Positions 10,871 to 21,519 of a DNA stretch of 64,000 bases are shown piece after piece. The stretch is from Heterobasidion occidentale. Its lineage: Eukaryota; Basidiomycota; Agaricomycetes; Russulales; Bondarzewiaceae. Position numbers and translations under genes: made by a program. The stretch is taken from positions 1,612,001 to 1,676,000 of the forward strand of contig JBCAQO010000003.1 in assembly GCA_039111635.1 (NCBI GenBank), given 5' to 3'. The first letter of the stretch is position 1; every line of letters starts with the position of its first letter. The notes under the pieces are model-generated. The model was given only the letters and a program-made list of their open reading frames with translations. It was not told the DNA's origin and ran no database searches.

Positions 10871-13089
10871 ATGCTCGCTTCGCCACTCTACCCCACCCCC
10901 ATCTCCTCTCAGCAGCCTTCGGAGGAGGCAACTCAATACCGACCTGCTGAGAACATAGAAACATTCAACAAACTCCTTGCCCCACGCATAGAATTCATCG
11001 AGGGCTCGTCCTCTGGTACACTGGCCTTCGCAGAGGGGAGGTATGAACCCATCAACGGCTCTCCGAAACCCCAGAGGCGTGAGGTATGTCTGAGATGTTC
11101 TTGTTATGCTTAGGCCCGCTTCACACTTGTCAGCAGGAACAAGAGCCGCCAGAAGCCGCGTCGCAAACGCGTGCCAAATCCCCGAAGCCCAATGGCAACA
11201 CCCTTCCCCTCTTCACCGGGCCTCTCGACACATCCTGGCCAAGGGGTGCAAGCATCGGCGCTGGACTCAACAACACGGGAAACACATGCTTCCTGAACAG
11301 CGCCCTCCAATGTCTTCTTCATACCCCGCCCCTTCTGCACGCCTTGATCGCTCATAAAAAAGAACATTGTCTGTCCCAGTTCATTTTCTCTCGTTCTCTG
11401 TCTCAAGAGATATTTTAGGCCGCGTCAAAGGCTTCTGCATGATATGTGCTCTGCGCTACGTTATGACAGAGGCACATACCGGCAAGAAGCGTTCATTTAC
11501 TCCATTTTCTGTGACGAGCAGACTCCAAAGTACATCCCCTTTTTAGATTGACACAAAAATCAACCCACTTACCCCTTCTCATAGCCATCGCGCAACATAT
11601 GCGTCGTGGTAGACAAGAGGATTCTCATGAATTCCTTCGTTATGCGATAGATGCCCTCCAGAAGTCTTGTTTGGCAGGTCATCCTTCGTCGTGAGTACTG
11701 AACAACGATTATTTGCGTACTTAATTCTCACATGAGAACAGGAAAATTGACCCCAAGCAGGCAGAGACGACTTGGGTGCATAATATCTTCGGTGGGAAAC
11801 TACGATCTCGGGTAACTTGCCGCGACTGTGCATACAACAGCGATACCTTTGACAGCATCCTGGACCTCAGTGTTGACATTCACGGTCTTGGATCTCTACG
11901 GGATGCTTTGCGTAAATTTGTGGCAGTGGACTATCTCAAAGGCTCAGACAAGTACAAATGTGAAAAGTGCGTTGTGTACAGCATCTATTTCGGACTAATA
12001 CTCACGTCTTTCCCCAGGTGTAAGCGGCACGTGGTCGCTGAAAAGCATTTCACTATACATGAAGCGCCTGTCGCGCTCACTGTTCACCTCAAGCGGTTCT
12101 CGCCCCTCGGTCGAAAGATTGGACATGCTGTCCGATACGATGAACGCATTTCCCTCGCTCCATTCATGAGCGACGGCCAGTTCGGGCCTTCGTATTCTCT
12201 ATATGGGGTCATCTCCCACGCCGGAGGAGGGCCTAACTCGGGTCATTATTTTGCACACGTCAAAGCCGCCAACGGGCAGTGGTATGAGATGAACGACGAC
12301 TCGGTGACGAGACACGGCGGCGCACCGACGAGTTTGAAGAATGCATATATCTTGTTTTACTTGCAGGACAAGGGTCAAGCGCTGGAAGCTGCGGTTACGA
12401 GAGAGACTCCTCGGATCAACTCGATACGGAACGGACTTGTGGCAGGCATGCGGAAGAGGAAGATTGTGGAGAGTGAGGACGAAGACGAGGACGAGGTCAA
12501 AGGCAAGAAGAAACAGACACAACCCTTCATCGGCCCCGTCCTGCCAAAGTCGCCAGTCATCCGAGACCCACAGGCGGAGGCCTTGAAGCGGAAAATAGAG
12601 GCTGCTGGCAGAACGGAGCCAGCGAGCAAGAAACCATCCACTTCAGTCAGACCATCGACCGCGCTTCAAAATATCGCCCAATATGATGATACTGACGAAG
12701 CTGACGGCAAACACGACGACGATGACGTTGAGGATGACGACAAGGAGGATTTGGGCGAGAGAGTATCAGATCCGAGGGACAAACAGAAGGAGGCGGCCAT
12801 TCCGTCGACACAGGGCGCCACTGAGTCATCTCCGCCCGTGCCCCCTACCTCTTCGTCTGTGTCATCGTCGTCAGCCTCAATTCCTCCAGAGAGTTTCTAC
12901 GGACAGCCCACGACCAATGGGAAGAAGCGAAAATCCCATCATCTAGATGAGGGTGCTGACACGCCACGTTCCGCGCCAAGAACATCGTCGTCCGGACGGC
13001 CTGCTGGTGTTAATCCATGGGCTGTTTTCGGTGGCAAAATTAAGCACCCCACGAAGCTGTACGGTCGAAAGAAGAGAATGATTATGTAG
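10871..13089 (+). CDS. Ubiquitin-specific protease, USP36/USP42-like
   Basis: Cysteine deubiquitinase of peptidase family C19. The Cys box [20 protein letters not shown], the [15 protein letters not shown] box, a zinc-binding pair of CxxC motifs (CRDC and CEKC), the His box with [20 protein letters not shown] and the closing MNDDSV are all present and in order. The catalytic domain is followed by a long acidic and basic disordered tail ([14 protein letters not shown], and an Asp-rich run near 12710-12750) ending with the short block [20 protein letters not shown]. This layout fits the USP36/42 group, whose members act in the nucleolus; the basic tail would suit nuclear import. About five introns fall in the first 1.2 kb. 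The ATG at 10871 starts before [15 protein letters not shown]; an upstream in-frame ATG at 10700 exists but lies in a pyrimidine-rich leader. Confidence 0.9.
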
Positions 13090-13245
13090 ATATTACATTC
13101 CATCTATTGATTTGCAGCCGTGTTTTCATCCATTGCATTTGTTCTTCTAATTGCTCCGATACAAGAATGTTTTTTCTATTTGTTGTCAGGTTTATTAGTT
13201 TTCAATGTCGAGCATTTATTTATGCAGACTTGAATAGAATTGCGA

Positions 13246-15028
13246 TTACAACTTCGCTTTCGCGCTCCCACTCTGGCTTTCCTCCTCCCACCAAACAACG
13301 GTCACAGTCACGTCATCTCGCCATCTCCTCGAATGCGGCGCAGGAATACTCAGCAACTGCCTCAAACGTTGCTCGTCTCCACCCCCAAATGCGTTTCGAA
13401 TCAGATGCGCGCTGACGTTGTCGTCGACGAATGCCCAGGAACCTTCATCTGCCTTTCGGCGCTTATCTTTGCCTTCGACGGCTGGCGATCCAGCTGTTGT
13501 TGGAACTATGGATGATAGAGAGGATTTTGAGACTGTGCCCTTGAGGCCTGATAGATAACCGCCGACGAGCGCAACAACTTCTTCCGAAGAGAGTTGGTCC
13601 CAGAGACCGTCGGTCGCAAGGACAAGAAACCGCGTGGTTGATTGTGGCTTTTGCGATGAGGTGGCGTCGGGAATGGAGAGCTTGCGGTGTGTAATGACGG
13701 GTTTTGCAGTGACGTACGGAGGCGTCTTCAGTGTCGGTGGAGCTGGGCGCATGACCTTCCCGTTACCAACCATGAAGGCTTTGTTCAGGCTGACAAGAAA
13801 CCAGAAACATTGATGAGCGGATATAAAGCGGAATCTATGACGCCTACATCTCCTGAGTTTCCCGAGACCATTTGTATCTTGCATCGCCAAAAGCCCGCGT
13901 TGGCTCTAAGCCGCCTAGTACGCGACCTCGCCTGATGACATCTTGAGCTTCATCGACAGGATGCTCCGATTGCACTCTGTGGAAGTATGCGCATGCACGA
14001 CAATTTAGTGGCTCTGGTTCTAAAGACGAAAAGGCGAGTGTTACTGACCGCTTGATCTCGTTGGGGTTGCGGCCAGTTTGATCTTCGCTCAGGACCTCGA
14101 CCCGCCATTTTCCCTGGCCGTCTTCTGTCTCTTCCCAAATGCCAGCGACGGCTCGACTGTCGCCGGTGCATGCTACGTAGAGATCGCGGTGTGAGGTATC
14201 CAGCAAAGCTAATATTGCACAACTTCCTGCCGTTCCATGACATTTAGCAGGTGAAAGGAGCGTAAAGCTGAGTTATTGGCCCTTACCTGACATGGCCGGA
14301 AGCATCGTAGGCATACCCAGTGGGTGTTGGCTGAGATCGGGAATATCTCGTTTCTCGAGGGCAGTTTGATCGGTGTTATCCACCAAAACATGAAGGGGGG
14401 CGTTGACTATCTGGGTATCGAGATTGAGAAAGGCTCGCTCGATTGCCTGTGAGACGTATTTCGGATCTGCGTCTAGAGGTATTGTGGGACCAGATTTAGA
14501 GAAGAGAGTTTTCACGCTGTCAAGCATGGTCGATTTGGAGATTGGGGCTTTGCTATTAGCGATAAGAGTCGACAGCTCCAGCGCGACGGCTGGGATGAGG
14601 ACGTTGGAAAGCAGCTGAGAGGTGTGCCACCCGCCATGGCCGTCCATCACGGCAAAGAACAAGAGTTGCCCCGCGGGCGACAGGGACGTATGCTCCTTTG
14701 CAATTAAGGAATGAGAATTTGCATCTTCTATAGGGTCATTTGAGGACAGGTGGGCGGTTGTGTGTTTCCAGACCAACCCTTGCGCAGCGGGTTTCGTTTC
14801 AAGGCTCGCGTGTTGGTTGATGCGCTGGTCAATGTCGCTCATAGGCTGGAGCGGAAAAGTCTTGGTGACCATGAGCGCTTTCCCGTCCGGACCTGTCTCT
14901 TTGATAGATATGTTGAAAGTCTGGGATTTAGACCTGGAAGAGTATCTGTTGTACAGATATGCCGGCGTCGCGACACCAAACGCTATAAGAGCAGCGGGTT
15001 TCCAAGCACGTCGAAGCATTCCAGACAT
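13246..15028 (-). CDS. Mitochondrial PP2C phosphatase, PDP1/Ptc5-like
   Basis: Metal-dependent Ser/Thr phosphatase probably acting on the E1 subunit of pyruvate dehydrogenase. The N terminus, MLRRAWKPAALIAFGVATPA, looks like a mitochondrial presequence merging into one hydrophobic segment. PP2C motifs follow in order: NDPIEDANSHSL (metal-binding Glu-Asp), FFAVMDGHGGWHTSQLLSNV (the DGHGG signature), LYVACTGDSRAVAGIWEE (GDSRAV), VLGGLEPTRAFGDARYKW and FLVLATDGLWDQLSSEEVVA (DGLWD), with DDVTVTVVWW near the end. The long spacers are typical of the PDP branch rather than compact PP2C enzymes. At least five exons. The start at 15028 (MSGMLRRAW) or 15019 (MLRRAW) cannot be decided. Confidence 0.87.
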
Positions 15029-15676
15029 CAATGCGTACAAGAAGCTCGACGCTGTGGCTTTTAATGGTAGCCCAGGACGTGCTGAAGGACATCAATAGTT
15101 AACAGCAAACAGTAGGGTTTAGTCTGAAGTAGTATATCTCACAGATATGTACAAGAGGGACGGCAAATTTTTGCGGCGGTATTTAGAGGCAGCGAAAGTC
15201 CTAGAAAATAAATGTCGAAAAGCAGGAGTCTGAAGCTGCAGTGTTAAAATGCTTCTGTGTTGCAGGACGTGTCAGTCCGTAGGCGCGGGACGGTGATGAC
15301 GCTCGACGCGTCCACGGCGATGTCACATGAGAGACGCGTGTTTTTGTATATTGCCGCAACAGCGCTTGTTGAGTCACGACTCTCACGGCAAACAATCCCA
15401 TCCACCTCAGCCTGGTGTCCAATCCCAGTGGGACTCTGTGTACTGTCCGACCAGCATCTCACAAGCAGTCCAGATCTTCAAGGCAAAGACAAAAGCAATC
15501 TTCCCGAGAGTTGTATGGCAGAACGCGAGCCTGCGAGGCACAATGTCATAGCTCCACTAAGCGCTGGACCGTCTTCCGCGTCAAACTCAACGAGCGATTC
15601 TCGTCCTGATCGATATGTTCTTGTAAGTCGAAAATCAACCTGATACGTCGCCCATCGTTTCCTTAGAAATAATTCT
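15029..15676. other. Divergent intergenic region with a possible upstream exon
   Basis: This separates two divergent genes. On + at about 15561-15622 the frame ALDRLPRQTQRAILVLIDMF runs up to a good donor (GTAAGT at 15623) and would splice in phase to the next gene through an acceptor just before 15666. It is therefore probably the second exon of the downstream gene, with its first exon unresolved. Confidence 0.45.
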
Positions 15677-17017
15677 ATGTCCTGTTCATCTCGCAAGCTC
15701 TCAACCTCTCAGCAACTGCCTGCACTCCCTCCGACGCCTCTTCAACGAGAAGACGGCATCTTTATTTCTACGCCACCGTGTGCCACACAACAACCTCCAA
15801 TCTCTCTTGCGCAGCACAACATCAAAGTCCGAGACTTCGCATATGAGAGTGTATTGCCCCCAATCCCTCCAATCCCTCGATTTCGTCCTCTACAAGCAGG
15901 GCCAAGGCCCTTGAAGCGTCTAAAACGATCTCATGGATCGGACATGGATGATGATGATCCCTTCCTGGGAGGAGAGGCTCGTCCTTATACATCGCTTGAT
16001 CTAGTCGGTGTCGAAGGCATACTAGGGGACGGACAGACAAACTCACAGAAGGCAAGGAATCTGGAACGCAAGCTTACTGAACCAATCATAACCGCAGAAC
16101 AACCTCAAAATCAATTAGCGCGCACCACAGCATACATCGATCTATCGCGTCATATCAGTATCAGTCCTTCCGCAGGAGTGTCAAATCCAAGCACGCCCCC
16201 TACTTACAGGCGAAGCGTGGTTCCTTTCAATATCTCGCCTATTCCTGGGCTGCTTTACCAGGGACAATCAGAAGTCATAGGATCACACGACGACTCCACA
16301 TCTTCCCAACCTCTTCTTGTCGGCGATTCCCAAGAAAGTGAGACTCAGGTTGACACCCCTCTTGCCACCCCAAATGGATCGCTGCATTTTCCGAACACCG
16401 ACAGGATCATGGTGGCAACATCACAGTCGCAAACAGGCTCGCAGCTCTTCCAAGAGGACGTCACTTACTCCCAACTCGGCCTTTTCCTACCATTTTCGCA
16501 GCCTAACTTCTCGCAGACGGACTCGCCGGAGGTCGTCCATAGTGCGGCCTCTCGTACGAATGGTCATCTGTCGTCAGCTTCTCGAATATCCCGCTCAAAC
16601 ACCCCCTTACCCTCTTCCCCCAGTCCTTGTAAAGACGCGGCGACACCTCTTCTCGGCGCCATACCCGTTGTCAACCCCTCTTCGCCGAGCCAATCGACCT
16701 CTGCTCCTTACGACAATACAACACTGCCTGCAGGTCGGGATATATCCACGAGCCTTCCTGCCCGCTATTTTCTTCGTAAACGCCCAGCGCCTTCTCACCA
16801 GGATCCCCTCAGCTCCAAGTCGTCTCAGTCTAGCTCCACAGCTTCGAATGCAAAACCAATGCGCAATAGCATTCCTAGCCTTCGCCGACCCGCTCCTGTG
16901 TCGCGCCAATCGGCTCATTCAAAAAGTTCGAAGAAATTGACCAAGGATTCGCTGCGAGCCAAACCTATCAAGAAAAACGCAGCTCTCAAGACGGCGGAAG
17001 TCACTCCCAAAGCCTGA
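15677..17017 (+). CDS. Ser/Pro-rich hypothetical protein
   Basis: I do not recognise this protein. One long exon encodes 446 residues of low complexity, mostly Ser, Pro, Thr and Gln, with no predicted fold. Features visible are LPPIPPIPRFRPLQAGPRPL followed by a basic KRLKRSHGSDMDDDDPF near residues 75-95, repeated TPL and SPS motifs suited to proline-directed kinases, and a Lys/Arg-rich C terminus (SKSSKKLTKDSLRAKPIKKN). The composition suggests a disordered nuclear or chromosome-associated protein. An upstream exon is likely because the frame is open through a splice acceptor before the listed ATG. The stop is firm. Confidence 0.62.
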   Translation: MSCSSRKLSTSQQLPALPPTPLQREDGIFISTPPCATQQPPISLAQHNIKVRDFAYESVLPPIPPIPRFRPLQAGPRPLKRLKRSHGSDMDDDDPFLGGEARPYTSLDLVGVEGILGDGQTNSQKARNLERKLTEPIITAEQPQNQLARTTAYIDLSRHISISPSAGVSNPSTPPTYRRSVVPFNISPIPGLLYQGQSEVIGSHDDSTSSQPLLVGDSQESETQVDTPLATPNGSLHFPNTDRIMVATSQSQTGSQLFQEDVTYSQLGLFLPFSQPNFSQTDSPEVVHSAASRTNGHLSSASRISRSNTPLPSSPSPCKDAATPLLGAIPVVNPSSPSQSTSAPYDNTTLPAGRDISTSLPARYFLRKRPAPSHQDPLSSKSSQSSSTASNAKPMRNSIPSLRRPAPVSRQSAHSKSSKKLTKDSLRAKPIKKNAALKTAEVTPKA

Positions 17018-17594
17018 TGGTTCTGCCTTCTTCCCGCTCACCGCCATGGTCACTTTGGTTTCTAAGTTCGTGCTGTCTCAAAGTTGCACTTGTCCTTCGG
17101 CCATGTTACCAATTATTCCAGTGCGCATCTTGATCCCCATGCTTTTATCACCTGTGCTCACGAGTCGCCCTTACGCTAGATATTTATGCGCGCTTATTGG
17201 CCCACTGTATTCCTATCATTCTCATGAAGCTTATGACGGACTAGGAATTGGGGAAGGAGTGGCTGCTGTGTCCCCTGATGTGTCCACTAGCTGTTACCTT
17301 TTATGTCCACAGCTGTTCAACTGCAGCTTAGAGTCTCTTTACTTGAAGCGAAACGATGGGTTTACCTTCCCTTAGGTTGCCTTACTTACTGGCACACGCA
17401 TGGTCTAAATATTGTCATCAAGTCCACGAGCAATGTAGCACATATCAGTTCTGTCATGCTCTGATTGCATTCGTTCTGCTGACGAGGGTAGGACTGCGAT
17501 GCCGAGAACATGCAAGGTAGTACAATGTACAAGGTACACAGTCCACAGGCAGAAGAGACGCACTGATGGGTTCGAAGTGAACACCGTCTCCGTA
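17018..17594. other. Convergent 3' flanks
   Basis: No gene seen between the convergent ends of the Ser/Pro-rich gene and the haspin gene. The interval is expected to hold both terminators. Confidence 0.45.
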
Positions 17595-20178
17595 TCAGGC
17601 CTTCACCCACCCCTTCTGCACGCCAAAAAGTAGAACATCTTCGGCCGCCTTTGGTCCTGTGTACACAAGCACCTTGGTCGGCGCGTGCGTTTTCCTTCGT
17701 CCCTTTGTCACGGCTGTCGGCTTCTTCGCCGAGTTAATTGCTTGAGAGAGAAGAGCCTCTACCTCGGCGAGACAGTCGTAGCATTCGCGCTCAGTGTACG
17801 TCGCAGTGGCTGTTGGAGCGGCATTTTTACGCGGCGTCGGCGGTGGGCGAAGTCGTTTGGACTCAAGAAGCTTGGTAGTGAGGTAGTGTAGCCACTTCGG
17901 AAGCAAGATTGGAGTCAGCGGTCAACCCCGAAGTGCCAAAGCGCCCGATCCTACCATAACGTTTGTGAGAGGTTGAAATTTCTGCCAATCGTCGCCGTTG
18001 TGATTGCGCATATAGCGATACACATCAAACTGATAGTCGCCTATCGGATGAGTGTAAGAGCATTTCAGCCCTCATGAGCGAGAAAACGTGCCTTCGCCCT
18101 CAAATATCTCCTCGTCAAATGGTGTCCAATGAATAGTTTGATTGCTTTGGTTACCAGTTGAATCCATACGAGAGAGACCCAGGTCTATAACAGTGGCTCG
18201 GACACCATGAACCGGGTGATCCATAGATAGTTTGCTTTTCGTTGTCGTCCGACGCGCGGGAGCGGCGAATGGAACATTGTTTACTAGGATCTGTCCCCAG
18301 TGAAGATCTCGATGCTATATAAGGCCAGAACTCAACATTTATCATGTATGCAGAGAAAAAATAATTTGGCCTACCTCAAAGGACACAAGCTCTTCCGCTT
18401 GCGCGAGGGTGCGGGTAACTTGCCAGAAAAGACTGCATGCTTGACGCCAGCCATTTTTTGATGGCGTTGAAAAGGTATATGCTTCAAGATCTGGCCCACC
18501 GTTCGGTAGAACGATGATAGCATATACTTGGGAAAGCGTGAATACATCTGGTCAAAAGAGACCTTCAGAAGACAAAGACAGAGAGTTGTCGAGGAACCAA
18601 ACCTGGTCGGATGCTCTCTGACCCTTTCTTATCGTTATATTCGTCCCATAAGTCGAGCAATAACGACGGATACCTCCCTCGCACGACGTAAGTCCTCAAA
18701 AGCTCTACAAACCCATCGCATATTTTGCCCATAGCCATCGTCACGATCATCTCTTTAATGACATCCTTCACGTCACTAGGAGCCGGGCTTTCCATGTCTG
18801 TATATGCGCCCTTACCAGGCTGGGCGTCCTCGTCACGGATAGGAATGATCTTCAAAACAACATCTCCAATGCCGAACACTTCAGAATATGAAGCTTCCCC
18901 GATCTTCTGAAAGGCCACGTCCCGTCGAGATGATGTAGCCTCGTGCCATGCGCCCACAATGGGGTCATGCGGGAAGCTCTCAATAAATGCCGAGAACTCG
19001 TGAGGAGTACTCTGGCTGCACTCGGAAAGGAGGGGAACGAGGTATTCTGGTACTATGACAGAGAATTCATCGGCAGCCAGATCAGCGTCAAGACTGAGTT
19101 CAGCAAATTCTCTCGAGAGGTCAAAGTCGGCTGTCAAGGAGGGTGAGGGCGGCGAAGGTGGTCGGGGAAATACATTTCTGCCACGTCGAATTGGCGTAAG
19201 CTGACGAGGTTTAGAACGCGTGGGTAGAGGTATGGAAGGGTTGATCGTGTTTTCATATTCGTGAAGCCGCATCGATGCAGATGAGGCTTCCCGTGCCTCA
19301 ACGTCCTGGGCCTTCGGAGGTTGATTTTGTGCAAGTGGAAGGGGTCCGTGGCTCTGCCGCGCACTAGGATTGGTAGATGGGATGGAAATGACGTCGAGAG
19401 ATCTCAATTGAGTATCTTTATCTAATTTGAAGAGAGCAGGAGCCTTCACCGGCTTGGCAGGCGAGCGAGAGTGAGCTTTCTTCCGATCCGTGGGTTCTTC
19501 ATAGTCAGACGAATCTGAAGATATGACGATAGGCTTGGCATGCCTGCTCTTGCGCTTCGGTTTGGGAGCTGCCAGAGAGACGTCGTCACTATCAGAGAGT
19601 GTTATCACATCCTCATCCAGTGGGGGCTTTCTTGGGATAGAATATTTGATCGGAAGATTGGTGGTGGCAAGGTTTACTTGCACATCCGTATGGGAAATCC
19701 TGCGCTCCTGGCTGACTCTCCGTCCATCATCGTCCAGAACAATAATATCCACACTAACAACGGGAGAATAGGACTGCTTCATCGGCGTACCCTTCGACCC
19801 TAGTACTCTCGTCTTTTTCCGAGCGGCCGCAGACTTGAGTACATTGGGGGAATTTACGCTGAGAGGCTGACGGACTGAAGGTGGTTTAGACGACGGAGAT
19901 CGCTGAGTTTTTTCCGTGGTCAAGCGGACGTGTTTTGCTTTGGCCTTGGGAGATGACGGGAGAGAGGATACTCTTATCTTTCGACGTGCACGACGCGCAG
20001 GTGTCAGAGGCTTGTCAGGAAGATTATCGAGCTTGGTCGACGGAATTATAGGTGAGTTCCCTCTGCAAGATACATTCAAATTCTCGTCGTAGAGTTTATC
20101 TTGCCGTTCGGATACGCTGACAATTCGATGGCCCCTGCGTCCATAGGAGAAGACTTGTTTCGTTCGGGTCCCAAGCAT
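17595..20178 (-). CDS. Haspin-type protein kinase
   Basis: Atypical Ser/Thr kinase; haspins phosphorylate histone H3 Thr3 to direct the chromosomal passenger complex in mitosis. The N-terminal half (MLGTRTKQVFSYGRRGHRIV, then PLTPARRARRKIRVSS) is basic and disordered. The kinase part starts at FQKIGEASYSEVFGIGDVVL, with the VAIK-type lysine in VVLKIIPI, and continues through DVIKEMIVTMAMGK, YAIIVLPNGGPDLE, HRDLHWGQILVNN, TVIDLGLSRMD, the activation part HWTPFDEEIFEGE and GDYQFDVYRYMR. The haspin C-terminal region (DUF3635) follows and ends in GVQKGWVKA. Two catalytic positions differ from the usual: Gln replaces Asn in the HRD loop and DLG stands where DYT or DFG is expected. About seven exons. 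The start at 20178 is chosen because MLGTRTKQVFSYGRRG begins cleanly; the frame is open further upstream. The promoter is shared with PSF2. Confidence 0.88.
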
Positions 20179-20449
20179 GACGAGAATCGGAATGACGAGG
20201 AGAAATGCGATGAAAGTTGCAGGAAAATAGTTATAAGTGGAGAATAATTTAACAGTGATCCAGTTGTGATGCAGCTTGAGCGTTTGAAGGGGGAGGGGGG
20301 GGAAAGCAGGAATGAGAACGAAAGGGTTCGCAGAGCTCCAACACGCGTCTACATCACATGACCGCGACAAACGGACACCGGACACCTCTGCTGAGCCAAT
20401 AAACGTCCTCATGTTCCTGTGACCTGTCGCAGCATATCTCCGAATCGTC
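20179..20449. promoter_or_regulatory. Shared promoter of haspin and PSF2
   Basis: The two divergent start codons are 271 bases apart. ACGCGT (an MluI-type MCB element, the binding site of MBF at G1/S genes in yeasts) occurs at about 20343-20348. One partner is a replication gene and the other mitotic, so cell-cycle control is plausible but is inference. Confidence 0.45.
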
Positions 20450-21328
20450 ATGGCTCTTCCTCCACCTCTGCGCACCTCAGTAACTCCTCCGGAGCTTGAG
20501 CTCATAGCCTCCGAGCAGCTGGTCGAAATTGTACCACTCATTGCCATGGAGCGTACTGCATTTATCTCGGTAGGCTATCATTTGACACATACTAGACATC
20601 CCTTACATATGGGCTGTGGCAATGATCAGGGAGCCTATGGACCTCTTCGACCACCATCAAAATGCAAGATACCTATCTGGATGGCGACAAACCTTAAATT
20701 GAAAAAGAAATGCCACATTGTTCCGCCTGAATGGCTGGATGTCGGTAAGTATGCCGCAAGGAGTGCAATGGACAGCTTTGATCTCGCTTACAGGCAGGAA
20801 TGAAAAGACTTTTTGCAGGATCGCCTAGCGGAGGAAACTACAAAACCAGATTTCAGCAAACTTCCATTCCGCTTCGCCGAAGTGGCAAAGATTCTACTTG
20901 ATATGTGAGGCCCTACTCTTCTCGCTCGCTCGCCCTTTACGATCAGCTTCGCCTACGTGCTCACAAGTTGCAATGGAACACAGCGCGCAAGATGATATCC
21001 CGAACTCTGACAAGATTCTAGTACTTCTCAAAGATATTCGAGAAGCCCGACAGGCCAAGAGCCGAGATGGTCTGCACAATATCGATCATAACGAACTGAC
21101 CGTGCGTCTCCTCTCATGACGATCCAGCTTCTTTACCATCTCTTCCATCCTCTTCGCCGTTTCTTCCATCTTCCAACGAAACTGAGCCTTCTTCTCTGTA
21201 AGTTGCCGAACTTGTGTTCAATGGAAATCAACGAGATCCGACCGTTCTTCATACGCGCAATGAACGTTTTGACGCAGGTCACACGAGACCCGGCCGGGGG
21301 TGATAACGGGCGACTCGATGGATTTTGA
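20450..21328 (+). CDS. PSF2: GINS complex subunit Psf2
   Basis: Subunit of the GINS tetramer, which joins Mcm2-7 and Cdc45 in the replicative helicase. The N terminus reads TPPELELIASEQLVEIVPLI, then after an intron GAYGPLRPPSKCKIPIWMAT and LKKKCHIVPPEWLDV, all highly conserved in Psf2. Later exons give FSKLPFRFAEVAKILLDM, DDIPNSDKILVLLKDIREAR and NLCSMEINEIRPFFIRAMNV, ending in GRLDGF. The length, roughly 210 residues, is normal. About five exons. It lies head-to-head with haspin and tail-to-tail with the channel gene that ends at 21520. Confidence 0.95.
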
Positions 21329-21519
21329 CTGTGGCTCTACATCCTTCTGATAGCATGCTTTACACTGTATTATCATTTATGTCCGTGTATTATGATAAAC
21401 ATAATTTCGACATCCTCCAGCGAATACACTCTGTCTGGTCCGAACAGCCATGGCCTCAACGTGGATCGACGGATTCGCAGAGACTGCATTATACTTGGAT
21501 CATCATACGCTACGTTGTC

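Noticed and set aside
16317..16940. 207-codon + frame inside the Ser/Pro-rich gene
   Set aside because: Alternative frame of a low-complexity exon; no domain and Arg/Pro bias typical of a frame shadow.
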